Below are positions 18,893-28,316 of a stretch of 64,000 nt of DNA, piece after piece (within the stretch, counting starts at the first letter, position 1; the number at the start of each line of letters is the position of its first letter). Under the pieces are notes generated by a model. The model was not told where the DNA came from. It was given only the letters and a program-made list of their open reading frames with translations, and made no database searches. The DNA lies in the NCBI RefSeq assembly GCF_005860775.1, contig NZ_VCHQ01000007.1, forward strand, positions 1 to 64,000, written 5' to 3'. Both the position numbers and the translations under genes were made by a program. The DNA comes from Klebsiella indica. GTDB lineage: Bacteria > Pseudomonadota > Gammaproteobacteria > Enterobacterales > Enterobacteriaceae.

Positions 18893-18942
18893 GCCCGCAT
18901 TTTTACCGGGTGGCGGCTACGCCTTACCCGGCCTACTCACTG
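18893..18942. repeat. REP unit between copies A and B
   Basis: A palindromic ACCGGGTGGCGGCTACGCC followed by TTACCCGGCCTAC, the same REP type as at 18436-18471. Confidence 0.75.
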
Positions 18943-18975
18943 TCAGTCTTTCAGGTGAGGCAGGTATTTTCCCCA

Positions 18976-19298
18976 GTTTTTTATCACCCTCAGCGGCCAG
19001 GCAGTTGCCGGTTTACTGCGGGCTCACCGCCGGGGGGTTGGGCGCATCAGGGAAACCTGGCGGGAACGCAGGCGCGCATCCAGGACTGGCCGCCAGGACG
19101 GCGGCCAGAGGGCGGGTCGAGACAGGGACGTCGAGTCCCGCCCGGTCCGCCAGATGAAGCCGGAGTGGAGCGGACCGCGCAGCGGCAGGTTTTCAGCGCC
19201 ATGCCGGGGGTGCAGGGGGACGGGCGAAACGTCCCCCTGCCCGTTCACTCGCAAGGATCAGAAAAACTATCTCCGTATTCACCGTGAACGGAACAGCC
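18976..19298. repeat. Long structured repeat, copy B
   Basis: A full copy, nearly identical to copy A except in the central hairpin, where the arms are GGGCGGG (19110-19116) and CCCGCCC (19137-19143). Both arms changed relative to copy A while pairing was kept. The preceding CTGGCCGCC/GGCGGCCAG stem is perfect in this copy. Confidence 0.85.
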
Positions 19299-19362
19299 CA
19301 CGGAACCAGAATGTGAAGCAGGTTTGAGCGTGATGCCGAATCTGCATGAAATTATTGTGCCC

Positions 19363-19405
19363 GCATTTTTGCCGGGTGGCGGCTACGCCTTACCCGGCCT
19401 ACTCA
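19363..19405. repeat. REP unit between copies B and C
   Basis: The same REP sequence, GCCGGGTGGCGGCTACGCC followed by TTACCCGGCC. It is followed directly by a shortened remnant (19406-19475) of the divergent reverse-oriented repeat seen complete near 30425-30700. Confidence 0.75.
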
Positions 19406-19477
19406 CGGTCTACCGTCGCCCGTGAATGGGTGAGTTTTGTGCTTTCAGCAGAGTATTCGTCGCTGATTAAAGAAACA

Positions 19478-19798
19478 GTTTTTTATCATCTTCAGCGGTC
19501 AGGCAGTTGCCGGTTTACTGCGGGCTCACCGCCGGGGGGTTGGGCGCATCAGGGAAACCTGGCGGGAACGCAGGCGCGCATCCAGGACTGGCCGCCAGGA
19601 CGGCGGCCAGAGGGCGTGTCGAGACAAGGCCGTCGAGTCGCGCCCGGTCCGCCAGATGAAGCCGGAGTGGAGCGGACCGCGCAGCGGCAGGTTTTCAGCG
19701 CCATGCCGGGGGTGCAGGGGGACGGGCGAAACGTCCCCCTGCCCGTTCACTCGCAAGGGTCAGAAAAACTATCTCCGTATTCACAGTGAACGGAACAG
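19478..19798. repeat. Long structured repeat, copy C
   Basis: A full copy. The central hairpin arms are GGGCGTG and CGCGCCC, pairing with one G-T wobble. It is followed by a REP-like segment (19862-19905) and a terminal fragment GGTGAACGGAACAA near 19921. Confidence 0.85.
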
Positions 19799-19945
19799 TC
19801 TACGGGACCGGAATGTGAGGCGCTTGCACAGCACCACCAGGGAGATAACAGGCCGGTTTTCGCTACCATGCCCGCATTCCTGTCAGGTAGTAGCTGACGC
19901 CTTACCTGGCCTGAAACTGGCGGTGAACGGAACAACCCACTGAAT

Positions 19946-20216
19946 CAAATGGGTAAAAACGAAAAATGCGCCATCTTTGCCATAACCGCCAAAATAGCGA
20001 TTGCCATTGACCAATCAAACAAACGACAACACCGATGGCGCGTGTAACCGATCGGCATCAGCCAGATGCCCATCATTCAGCAATCAATCTGCACAATTAT
20101 CGCAATGGCGATTCCTCACCTGATGCACCGGAGAAGGCAGAAAACATTGCATTTCATCCCTGGCTTATTCATGATCGATTGATGGTACTTTTAGGTTGTA
20201 AAGGTTTTAACTGATT
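19946..20216 (+). other. Upstream region of yegH
   Basis: About 270 bases with no gene; presumably the yegH promoter. No confident regulatory site is seen. Confidence 0.4.
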
Positions 20217-21803
20217 ATGGAATGGATTGCCGACCCCTCAATCTGGGCAGGTCTCATAACGCTCGTCGTCATCGAACTGGTACTCGGTATTGATAACCTG
20301 GTCTTTATCGCCATTCTCGCGGAAAAACTCCCCCCTGCGCAGCGCGACCGGGCACGGATAACCGGCCTGCTACTGGCAATGGTGATGCGCCTGCTGCTGC
20401 TGGCATCTATCTCCTGGCTGGTCACGCTCACCAAACCGCTGTTGACCTGGCATGATTTGAGCTTTAGCGCCCGGGATCTGATCATGCTGTTCGGCGGTTT
20501 ATTCCTGCTGTTCAAAGCGACGGTTGAGCTTAACGAGCGGCTGGAAGGGAAGGACAGCGATAACCCCACCCAGCGCAGAGGGGCGAAATTCTGGGGCGTG
20601 GTCGCGCAAATCGTGGTGCTTGACGCCATTTTCTCACTCGACTCGGTGATTACCGCCGTCGGCATGGTTGACCATCTGGCGGTGATGATGGCCGCGGTGA
20701 TCATTGCCATTAGCCTGATGCTGATGGCCAGCAAAGCCCTCACCCGCTTTGTGAACAGTCACCCGACGATCGTTATTCTCTGTCTGAGTTTCCTGTTAAT
20801 GATTGGCTTTAGCCTGATAGCCGAAGGCTTTGGCTTCCCGATTCCAAAAGGATACCTGTACGCGGCAATCGGCTTCTCGGTGATGATTGAATCCTTTAAC
20901 CAACTGGCGATTTTCAACCGCCGTCGCTTTCTTTCCGCCAATATGACGCTGCGGCAAAGAACTACCGAAGCGGTGATGAATCTGTTAAGCGGACGTAAGG
21001 ACAATAATGAGCTGGACAGCGACAGCGCCTCGCTGGTTGCGGAGCATGACGACACCCCGCTGTTTAACCCTCAGGAACGGCGGATGATTGAGCGGGTACT
21101 GAATCTCAATCAACGTACGGTCAGCAGCATCATGACCTCGCGTCATGATATTGAACACATTAACCTCAGCGCCCCGGAAGAAGAGATCCGCGCCCTGCTG
21201 GATAAAAATCAGCATACCCGTCTGGTGGTCACCGGCGGTAATGACGATGATGATATGCTCGGCGTCGTGCATATTATCGACCTGCTGCAGCAGTCGCTCC
21301 ATAACCAGCCGCTTAATCTCAAGGCTCTGATTCGTCAGCCGCTGGTATTCCCGGAAACGCTGCCGCTGCTGCCGGCGCTGGAGCAGTTCCGCAACGCCAG
21401 AACCCACTTTGCCTTTGTCGTCGATGAATTTGGCTCCGTTGAGGGAATTGTGACCCTCAGCGACGTGATGGAAACCATCGCCGGTAATATGCCTAATGAA
21501 GCGGAAGAGATTGATGCCCGCCATGATATTCACAGCAACAGCGACGGCAGTTGGACGGTCAATGGCCATATGCCGCTGGAGGATTTAGTTCAGTACGTTC
21601 CTCTGCCGCTGGATGAGAAACGCGAGTACCACACGGTTGCCGGTCTGCTGATGGAGTATCTGCAGCATGTCCCGCAGGAGGGTGAAGAGGTGGTAATTGA
21701 CGGATATGTTCTGCGCACGTTGCAGGTTGAAAGCCATCGGGTGCAAAAAGTCCAGATAGTCCCGCCGGTGCAGGAAGAAGCAGAACTGGATTATGATGTG
21801 TAA
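20217..21803 (+). CDS. yegH: TerC/CBS/CorC-domain inner-membrane protein YegH
   Basis: A 528-residue protein. The N-terminal TerC-like membrane domain (about residues 10-230, with [12 protein letters not shown] and [15 protein letters not shown]) is followed by two CBS domains (about 300-430, [15 protein letters not shown] and [17 protein letters not shown]). The C-terminal transporter-associated CorC_HlyC domain covers about 440-515. By family it is a likely metal-ion exporter or its regulator; the E. coli orthologue is of unproven function. In E. coli it also lies beside the wza operon, which supports orthology. It is intact and of usual length (527 in E. coli). Confidence 0.93.
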   Translation: MEWIADPSIWAGLITLVVIELVLGIDNLVFIAILAEKLPPAQRDRARITGLLLAMVMRLLLLASISWLVTLTKPLLTWHDLSFSARDLIMLFGGLFLLFKATVELNERLEGKDSDNPTQRRGAKFWGVVAQIVVLDAIFSLDSVITAVGMVDHLAVMMAAVIIAISLMLMASKALTRFVNSHPTIVILCLSFLLMIGFSLIAEGFGFPIPKGYLYAAIGFSVMIESFNQLAIFNRRRFLSANMTLRQRTTEAVMNLLSGRKDNNELDSDSASLVAEHDDTPLFNPQERRMIERVLNLNQRTVSSIMTSRHDIEHINLSAPEEEIRALLDKNQHTRLVVTGGNDDDDMLGVVHIIDLLQQSLHNQPLNLKALIRQPLVFPETLPLLPALEQFRNARTHFAFVVDEFGSVEGIVTLSDVMETIAGNMPNEAEEIDARHDIHSNSDGSWTVNGHMPLEDLVQYVPLPLDEKREYHTVAGLLMEYLQHVPQEGEEVVIDGYVLRTLQVESHRVQKVQIVPPVQEEAELDYDV

Positions 21804-21867
21804 TGCCGCCGGAGAGGCAGCGTAAGAATCTTGCGGGCGACGGCGGGTGGCAAACCTGTTTTAGCTA

Positions 21868-21922
21868 TTGTGCCAGTCTGATTGCGCCGGGCGGCGGCTG
21901 ACGCCTTGCCCGGCCTACAAAA
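21868..21922. repeat. REP unit downstream of yegH
   Basis: A palindromic GCCGGGCGGCGGCTGACGCC followed by TTGCCCGGCCTAC, the REP variant that also occurs three times at 23640-23800. It may act as a transcript end for yegH. Confidence 0.75.
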
Positions 21923-22069
21923 GCGACGATCTCAATGTTCTGCCGATTTACCGCAGGCCCGCGCAAGCGGGTAGTGTAAACCCACCACACTTTGCCAAAA
22001 AATCGATAATCCGATGTAACAGAACCTTCTGCACATGGCGTACTAGCGGAATATCGAATATATTGTATA

Positions 22070-22196
22070 TATACTCGTCATACTCCAGGTTGCTTATGTA
22101 TTGGTTTCGCTCATTCGCCCCAGTCACATTGCTATCTATGCTCCCGGGGACTCACTCCCTTACCATCTTTAAGCAACTCGAATTATTTAGGGTATA
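22070..22196. repeat. ERIC element (127 bp)
   Basis: An enterobacterial repetitive intergenic consensus element. It starts TATACTCGTCATACTCC, has the central signatures CGCCCCAGTCAC and GCTCCCGGGGACTCAC, and ends GCAACTCGAATTATTTAGGG-TATA. Its length is exactly the canonical 127 bp, and it is bounded by TA-rich sequence, as for a non-autonomous TA-inserting element. It ends 37 bases before the antitoxin ATG and may supply or modulate that promoter. Confidence 0.92.
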
Positions 22197-22233
22197 TACG
22201 ATATATGGTTAAGCTACGGCGAGGAATCAGATC

Positions 22234-22944
22234 ATGATCACACGAGGCAAAGACGCTGATTTTGAAATCATTGCAGTCCCGAAAGGCAATATTTCGTATG
22301 TTAAGACTCATGACGGGCATGCCGACGTTACTATTACGGTGCCGGATCTTCATGATGGACAGGAAGACCGGTACTATGTACTGAAACACCCCCCATCAAT
22401 TAATGACGTCGCCTTTAAAATTGCACTTGAAGCCGCTATCCATGCGGTAACAGGGTTGAGCCAACTTCCCACGACTGCACAAAACAAAACGGCTTCGGCA
22501 CAGGCTAAGGCCAAAGGCAGACAAAAGAACGCAGGCACAACTAATACAGAACGTCTGGAGAAACTTAAAAAGAACATCCTGGATGATAGCGAATGGCTCC
22601 CTGCTCAGGAAGTTTCACGCCGGGGAGGGGCCAGCGCCAGTGTGAAAAACCCCAGTGGGTTACCCAATCGCTGGAAACGGACAGGAAAGATTTTCGCCAT
22701 AACATCGGAAGGGAGGGACCTGTATCCAGCATATGCGCTGGATATTGGCGGGCAGCCCCTGCCACAGATGAGAAAGATTATAGCGCTGTTCGGGGAAACA
22801 AAAACAGCCTGGTCGCTGGCCGTTTGGTTTGGCACCCCTAACAGTTGGTTGGGTAATAAAAAACCCAAAGATCTCCTGATCTCAGCACCAGAGCAGGTAT
22901 TGGAAGCCGCATTAAGGGCTAAGGAAGGGCCTGTTCATGGTTAA
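22234..22944 (+). CDS. Antitoxin, Xre/MbcA/ParS toxin-binding-domain type (long form)
   Basis: A 236-residue protein immediately upstream of a RES-domain toxin. The C-terminal about 60 residues (MRKIIALFGETKTAWSLAVWFGTPNSWLGNKKP..LI, split here) fit the MbcA/ParS toxin-binding domain. The N-terminal 130 residues are not the usual short Xre helix-turn-helix: there is a Val/Asp-rich segment, then an Ala/Lys-rich linker (about 90-115) and a small basic region. The start has GAGGAATC at good spacing. It overlaps the toxin by 8 bp, the normal layout for translationally coupled pairs. Assignment rests on the partner and C-terminus; the N-terminal function is unknown. Confidence 0.75.
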   Translation: MITRGKDADFEIIAVPKGNISYVKTHDGHADVTITVPDLHDGQEDRYYVLKHPPSINDVAFKIALEAAIHAVTGLSQLPTTAQNKTASAQAKAKGRQKNAGTTNTERLEKLKKNILDDSEWLPAQEVSRRGGASASVKNPSGLPNRWKRTGKIFAITSEGRDLYPAYALDIGGQPLPQMRKIIALFGETKTAWSLAVWFGTPNSWLGNKKPKDLLISAPEQVLEAALRAKEGPVHG

Positions 22945-23590
22945 AAAAATCAACCCCCCCAGAGAAACTGATAATCTTTCGACCAGGCTGACAACCTGGC
23001 CAAAAGGAAAAACCATTGAGCGAATCCATTCATCACAGTTTGGCGCGACAGAGTTTAATCCAGGAAAAGGGAAAGGCAGGTTCAGCCCAATCATTAAAAG
23101 CGAAGGCAGCAACATCTCTACATTATATGGTGGGGAAACCCTGCCTGTCGCCCTAATGGAAACGGTGTTACACGATCTCCCCATTCCCTGCGAAGACGCG
23201 CCTGTGGAGCTGTCCACTCTCGACAACCTTGCCCGAAGCCAGATTTCCGCCAAAAAAGATATTCAACTTGTTGACCTCAATCCCCGGTTTATAAAGAGAG
23301 TTGGCATCACGCAGGGCGATTTACTCGGGTCCTCCGCGGATAATTACCCGGAAACGCGTAAATGGGCCGAAAAAATCCATAATGATAATCCTGAGGCCCA
23401 CGGAATCCAGTGGCCTTCTAAACAGCATGGCGATAAAGCCATTATGTTGTTTGGAGATCGCGTAGATATTCGCGATCTCGACGTGACTGTCGATTCCGAA
23501 CCGGCCTCAATATCAACAGACGTTAATAACGAACTCACAGCTCTGGCCGAAGAAATGGCTCTGGTGCTGATCCCCAAGGCGTTGGTATAG
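22937..23590 (+). CDS. RES-domain toxin (NAD+ phosphorylase family)
   Basis: A 217-residue RES protein; characterised relatives deplete NAD+ and stop growth unless bound by the cognate Xre/MbcA-type antitoxin. The RES hallmarks are visible: the N-terminal arginine in TIERIHSSQFG, GRFSPI, and the Tyr-Glu segment TLYGGETLPVALMETVLHD (about residues 69-87). The protein is longer than typical RES toxins (about 150-160 residues), with an extended middle region. It forms a two-gene operon with the antitoxin, between an ERIC element and REP units, and is absent from the standard yegH-asmA junction of E. coli, so it was likely acquired. Confidence 0.85.
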   Translation: MVKKINPPRETDNLSTRLTTWPKGKTIERIHSSQFGATEFNPGKGKGRFSPIIKSEGSNISTLYGGETLPVALMETVLHDLPIPCEDAPVELSTLDNLARSQISAKKDIQLVDLNPRFIKRVGITQGDLLGSSADNYPETRKWAEKIHNDNPEAHGIQWPSKQHGDKAIMLFGDRVDIRDLDVTVDSEPASISTDVNNELTALAEEMALVLIPKALV

Positions 23591-23625
23591 AGAAGACATC
23601 TCTACCAAAGAATCAGATTGCCGAC

Positions 23626-23812
23626 AAACTGCGCTTGCCCGGCCTACAAATAACCGAGCCTGATGTTGCTACCGTGCCCGTATGTTGCCGGGCGGCGGCT
23701 AACGCCTTGCCCGGCCTACAAATCACCGGGCCTGATGTTGCTTCCGTGCTCAACTGGCTGCCGGGCGGCAGCTGGCGCCTTGCCCGGCCTACAAATAACC
23801 GGGCCTGATCAC
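23626..23812. repeat. Array of three REP units (BIME)
   Basis: Three units ending TTGCCCGGCCTACAAAT occur at about 23635, 23705 and 23780, separated by CGGGCCTGATGTTGCT-type spacers. The array fills the gap between the toxin gene and the convergent asmA stop (23809), where it can act as a bidirectional transcript end. Confidence 0.85.
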
Positions 23813-25659
23813 AGCTTATCCAGCAGCTTCTTCACATCCTTGCTGTCCTGGCTGTTTTTATTGCGTTCAACCCACTCGTTAAGCCGCTTTTTCGCTTCAT
23901 CCTGCAGCTGTTTACGCAGAATCTGGTCAACCTGCAGATTGTAGCTCAGCGCCTGCCAGCTACCATAAATACGCAGCGGGATTGCGGTCTGTTTGAGCCG
24001 GTCAATCAGGCTGCTATCCCCTTTCCAGCCGCTCAGCACCCGCACGTTGAAGCGCATATCGCACGCTTCTTTCAGCAGGTTAAGCTCTCCCTGACCGGTC
24101 AACGCCAGCAGCGCGGATTGCCCCTGCATATGACTTAAGGTGGCAATACCGTTCGCCAGCCCCAGCGACGTGCTGAAGGAATCAAGCCGGGTGGCGCTAT
24201 CACCGTTGCTCTCCTGCGCCTGGACATTAGTGCTGCGCACGACGGCCTGCTGCACCAGTTGCTGGAAGTTGAGCCCTTCCGCGCGCGTATCCGTCAGCTG
24301 AATTTGCGCCTGTCCCCGCCAGTTGCGACGGAAATCGTCGGCATCAATCTTTTCGCCGGAGAACTCGCCGCTCATAGACAGCTTGCCGGTAAGGTTTAAC
24401 GAATAGTTAAAGGCTTGCAGAATCGAACTAATCTCAACGTTGTCCAGCTGCGGCTGAAACGACGCTTGCGACGTCCCGCCGCGGGCATCCAGAGAACCGG
24501 GCAACGACAGCCGTCCGCCATTCAGATTCCCCTGCAACTGCGCAATGGTCAGCAGCCCCTGCTGATTGCGGATATCGCTATTAACCTGGGTAAAATGCAT
24601 GCCCCGCCACTGCACCTGGTCAGCCGTCAGACTCATGCGGGCATTAAAACCGCGCAGGGCGTTATAATCCTTCTGCATGCCGCTATCCGCGATCACCGGA
24701 CGTAACGGCCTGCTCAGACTCTGCCCCTCCTGATTAACGCCGTTATCGCGGGCCGATGGGGCATGAATAAGGAGACGGTCAAGGTTCAACGTGCCCGCCC
24801 GCAGATTCAGCGTCCAGTCGGGCAGATCCTCCAGCACGACGCTGGCGCTTCCGGCAAGCGTGCTGCCGTTAGCCGATAAATTTAGCTTATCGAAGCTAAG
24901 CTTTTTGGCCTCATCAAGCCAGCTAACCTGCATGCTGCCCTGGCCGCTAATTCCTTCGTCAGGCAGTTCGGCCCCACGCAGTTGCCAGCTAAGCTGTGAA
25001 ATATCCGCTTTCAGAGAGTGGGGATAATCGCCGCCCTGAACCTGTGCGGATAAAGAAAGCGCCAGATCCCGCTGATCGCGGTTAATCCGCCCGGAAAATT
25101 CAAGCGCGGCGCGATGATTTTCATCCTGTTCCATCTGCAGATGGATATCGCGCACCGTGACCTGCTCGCCATCTTCATGCTGGAAGAAGAGCACGCTATC
25201 GACAATCTGCAATTGTCGAACATCATACGACCAGCCGCGATCCCCGGACACCTGCGGCAGCGTATTATCATGCGGCACCACCGGCGCATTCTGACTACGC
25301 ACGGCTGCGGTTTTCGAGGTCAACTGGATAACCGCGCCTTTCAGCAGCACCTGCTTTACCTGCAGCTGATGGGTAATCAGCGGCAACAGCGCAACGTCAA
25401 GGCGCATATTATCGGCGCGGACGATCGGCTCATCGGCACCTGGCGCAGTCAGCGTCATACGGCCTGAGAGAATACTGAGCTGCGGCCAGACGTGCCAGCG
25501 CAGCGGGCCATCAAGCGCCAGCTGATAGCCGCTACGATCCGCCACCTCTTTAACCATATAGGAGCGAAAATCATTGGGGTTAACCAGTAATACCAGCGCG
25601 GTAAGACCGGCGACAACCACCGTCAGCAAGATCATCAGCGTGGTCAGAATTCGTCTCAT
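23809..25659 (-). CDS. asmA: AsmA-family envelope lipid-transport protein
   Basis: A 616-residue AsmA, close to E. coli (617). An N-terminal membrane anchor (ILTTLMILLTVVVAGLTALVLL) is followed by a long periplasmic repeating beta-groove. The family builds bridge-like proteins implicated in phospholipid transport to the outer membrane; AsmA itself was found through suppressors of OmpF assembly mutants. The conserved N-terminal LVNPNDFRSYMVKEVADRSGY and C-terminal AsmA_2 region are intact. It lies 27 bp downstream of dcd, probably in one transcript. Confidence 0.95.
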   Translation of the reverse strand: MRRILTTLMILLTVVVAGLTALVLLVNPNDFRSYMVKEVADRSGYQLALDGPLRWHVWPQLSILSGRMTLTAPGADEPIVRADNMRLDVALLPLITHQLQVKQVLLKGAVIQLTSKTAAVRSQNAPVVPHDNTLPQVSGDRGWSYDVRQLQIVDSVLFFQHEDGEQVTVRDIHLQMEQDENHRAALEFSGRINRDQRDLALSLSAQVQGGDYPHSLKADISQLSWQLRGAELPDEGISGQGSMQVSWLDEAKKLSFDKLNLSANGSTLAGSASVVLEDLPDWTLNLRAGTLNLDRLLIHAPSARDNGVNQEGQSLSRPLRPVIADSGMQKDYNALRGFNARMSLTADQVQWRGMHFTQVNSDIRNQQGLLTIAQLQGNLNGGRLSLPGSLDARGGTSQASFQPQLDNVEISSILQAFNYSLNLTGKLSMSGEFSGEKIDADDFRRNWRGQAQIQLTDTRAEGLNFQQLVQQAVVRSTNVQAQESNGDSATRLDSFSTSLGLANGIATLSHMQGQSALLALTGQGELNLLKEACDMRFNVRVLSGWKGDSSLIDRLKQTAIPLRIYGSWQALSYNLQVDQILRKQLQDEAKKRLNEWVERNKNSQDSKDVKKLLDKL

Positions 25660-25686
25660 GACATCCTCAGCAAACCACTTAAATTA

Positions 25687-26268
25687 TCAGTCCTTGTCGA
25701 TCCGGCTCGCCACCGCACCCTGCTGGTCGCGATATTTAGCGTCTTCGCGACGGTTATAAGGACGCGCCGCCGGGCCGGATAAAGGTTCAAAACTTAACGC
25801 TCCGATAAGCATTCCCGGACGCAGCGCCAGCGGCAGCTTACCTGAATTATAGAACTCCAGCACGATACAACCGGACCAGCCGGGATCGATACGGTGCGCG
25901 GTCACATGCACCATTAACCCAAGACGCGCCAGCGAAGAGCGCCCATCGAGCCAGCCGACCAGGTCCGCCGGCAGCGTCACTGATTCAAACGTCACCGCCA
26001 GCGCCAGTTCGCCCGGATGGAGGAAAAACGCGTCGCCATCCTGCAGGACGATCTCCTCGCTCATTACGCGATCCAGCGCGGCGCTCACTTCCGTTTTCGG
26101 CCCGCTCAGGTCAATAAAGCCCGCCGTATGGCCGCGAAAGGTGCGGAATTTATTCCCCAGACGCACATCGACCGTCGCGCCATTAATGCGCTCAACCGGC
26201 GGGCGCGGATTAATCGCCAGCCGCCCTTCATCCAACCAGGCTTCTATATCTCGGTCGCACAGACGCAT
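25687..26268 (-). CDS. dcd: dCTP deaminase
   Basis: A 193-residue enzyme that deaminates dCTP to dUTP in the cytoplasm, the main route to dUMP for thymidylate in enterobacteria. It matches E. coli Dcd in length and motifs: the N-terminus [27 protein letters not shown] with the catalytic region, [15 protein letters not shown] with the catalytic Glu, and the C-terminal [15 protein letters not shown]. It lies between udk and asmA, as in E. coli. Confidence 0.98.
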   Translation of the reverse strand: MRLCDRDIEAWLDEGRLAINPRPPVERINGATVDVRLGNKFRTFRGHTAGFIDLSGPKTEVSAALDRVMSEEIVLQDGDAFFLHPGELALAVTFESVTLPADLVGWLDGRSSLARLGLMVHVTAHRIDPGWSGCIVLEFYNSGKLPLALRPGMLIGALSFEPLSGPAARPYNRREDAKYRDQQGAVASRIDKD

Positions 26269-26358
26269 GAACGTTCTCCTTTAAGGCATTGCGCCCTTAC
26301 GCCTTCCGGGGATAAGGGCAGGTTGTCTTCTCTTTGCACGTTACACAATTCGTTGGGG

Positions 26359-27000
26359 TTATTCAAAGAACTGACTGATTTTGGCCTTCAGAATATCGAT
26401 AGCGATGCGGTTCTTACCGCCGCGCGGCACAATAATATCCGCATACTGCTTGGACGGGTCGATAAACTGCAGGAACATCGGGCGCACCGTTTTCTGATAC
26501 TGCGCCATCACCGAATCCATTGAACGCCCGCGCTCGTTCACGTCGCGCTTGATACGGCGCATCAGGCAGATATCCAGCGGGGTATCGACAAAAATAGAGA
26601 AGCTGAGTTCATTGCGCAGGCGGGCGTCGGTCAGCAGGAGGATCCCTTCAAGGATGATCACTTTCTTCGGCTCAATATGGATGGTTTCCGGCATTCGGGT
26701 ATGCTCAACGTAGCTATATACCGGCAGTTCAATCGGCTCGCCGTTCTTCAGCATCTGTAAATGCTGCAACAGCAGGCTGTGATCCATCGAACTGGGGTGA
26801 TCGTAGTTGGTTTTTACCCGCTCTTCCATCGACAGATGACCTTGATCCTTATAATAACTGTCTTCCGGAATAACGCCGATATGTTCATCGCCGACCTGTT
26901 CACGTAATTCACGATAAAGCGTACTGGCGATAAGGCTTTTGCCCGAAGCCGATGCGCCGGCGATGCCTATGATGACGCACTGATGAGACGTATCAGTCAT
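26359..27000 (-). CDS. udk: Uridine/cytidine kinase
   Basis: A 213-residue kinase that phosphorylates uridine and cytidine to UMP and CMP in nucleoside salvage. It has a P-loop [11 protein letters not shown] (Lys and Ser in place), the DSYYKDQ substrate segment, [10 protein letters not shown] and the RDVNERGRS lid region. Length and sequence match E. coli Udk. It is 90 bp upstream of dcd on the same strand. Confidence 0.98.
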   Translation of the reverse strand: MTDTSHQCVIIGIAGASASGKSLIASTLYRELREQVGDEHIGVIPEDSYYKDQGHLSMEERVKTNYDHPSSMDHSLLLQHLQMLKNGEPIELPVYSYVEHTRMPETIHIEPKKVIILEGILLLTDARLRNELSFSIFVDTPLDICLMRRIKRDVNERGRSMDSVMAQYQKTVRPMFLQFIDPSKQYADIIVPRGGKNRIAIDILKAKISQFFE

Positions 27001-27331
27001 AACTTTTTTGCGACCTGATTAACCTGGAAATGTATACACTCGACCGTTCAAGCTGCCTTGTTGTCGGCGGCGCTGCTCGCTCAGTTCCCTGACGATCGTC
27101 AGTTCCGGGGCTCACGTCCCCGCCGCGTTGCACCGCTTGCCGCCTCACATTTTCGGGGCCAGCGCGGTTCAAAACGCTAACGCGCCTGGGGCGCATCTTG
27201 AATGATTTTGCGTATATGAAGGGTGGCGGTTAACCGCCAAACGCCGCAATTATAGGGATTTCAGCGCGTTGATACCAGTGCTATAGGTTTCATCCTGTAA
27301 ACCGCCGTGTGGCAGGCAACGCAGCCCGGTC
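27001..27331. other. Gap between udk and alkA (no yegE)
   Basis: About 330 bases with no gene. In E. coli the large diguanylate cyclase gene yegE (dgcE) lies here; no remnant is recognisable. The udk promoter is presumably near 27000-27060. Confidence 0.6.
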
Positions 27332-28180
27332 CTATTCCGCCTCCGGCAGCCAGCCTTCGCTATACCATATATGCAGCAATGCATAGGAACGCCACGGCTG
27401 CCAACGGCTGGCATAGCGCGCAATCCGCGTTGGCGTCATGCCGGGGAAACGCTGTTTAATCAGATAATCATCGGCCAGAAAGATATCCCGCGCCTGCCAG
27501 CCGCGTAGCGCGAAATAGTTCGCCGTCCAGCGGCCAATACCAGGTAGCGTCTGTAACTGCTTTATTCCGGCCTCAATATTATCCGGCGCGACCAGCGGCA
27601 GGTCGCCGCTGATGGCTGCCTGCGCCAGATGAATCAGCGCCTGCGCGCGCCGTAGGGGCATCCCCAGCGCCTTCAACGCCAGCGGATCGGTCGCTGCCAG
27701 CTGTTGCGGCTGCGGAAACAGAAAAAAACCGGGCGCATCGGGCAGCGGCTGGCCGCAAAGCGCCACCACTTTGCCGGTCAGTCTGGCCGCCATCGCCACG
27801 CTGACCAGTTGCCCCAGCACCGCGCGAACTGCTTGTTCAAAAGCATCGAGGGAGCCAGGCAGGCGCAACCCCGGCCCGTTCTGCGCAAGCGGACCCAGCG
27901 TCGTGACAATCTGCTGCGGCTCGCAGGATAAATCAAACAAGCGCCCAATCCGCGCCAGGCATTGGTCCTTTACCGGCTGTAATCCCGCGGAAAGCGTCAC
28001 CCGCATCCCCTGCGCGGCGTCATCCGGGACGACGGTAATCAGCCCCGCATGCCCCTTCAGGGCGAAGCTGCGGATGTAGCGCCCGTCGGTAAAGGTTTCA
28101 ACGCCCTGCACCGCACGGGCGCCAAGAAAACGAAACATCCACCGCCAGTCATAGGGAGAGTGCCAGGGTAACAGCGTCAT
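27332..28180 (-). CDS. alkA: DNA-3-methyladenine glycosylase II
   Basis: A 282-residue AlkA that excises alkylated bases in base-excision repair. It has the N-terminal domain (PYDWRWMFRFLGARAV) and the helix-hairpin-helix LQTLPGIGRWTANYFALRG. The catalytic Asp follows in DIFLADDYLIKQRFPG. The second of two adjacent ATGs (28180) matches the E. coli N-terminus. It is divergent from yegD across a short promoter region. Confidence 0.95.
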   Translation of the reverse strand: MTLLPWHSPYDWRWMFRFLGARAVQGVETFTDGRYIRSFALKGHAGLITVVPDDAAQGMRVTLSAGLQPVKDQCLARIGRLFDLSCEPQQIVTTLGPLAQNGPGLRLPGSLDAFEQAVRAVLGQLVSVAMAARLTGKVVALCGQPLPDAPGFFLFPQPQQLAATDPLALKALGMPLRRAQALIHLAQAAISGDLPLVAPDNIEAGIKQLQTLPGIGRWTANYFALRGWQARDIFLADDYLIKQRFPGMTPTRIARYASRWQPWRSYALLHIWYSEGWLPEAE

Positions 28181-28316
28181 CATTGCTCCTTTTTCTGCAC
28201 GTCAATGATAGCGGTTTCGCGCCAGAGGTGCCTTGCTTTTAAATTCCAGTTGTCGCTGTCGCGCCAATCCGCTAAAGTCGCCCCCCTTCTTCACCGGCAT
28301 GGGGATTTTGCAGGCT

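Noticed and set aside
18444..19943. Many overlapping open frames of 60-150 codons on both strands in the repeat deserts, with similar proteins in each copy (also 29898-31498).
   Set aside because: They are read from the same non-coding repeat, lack ribosome binding sites, run in several frames at once, and differences between copies follow hairpin pairing rather than codons.
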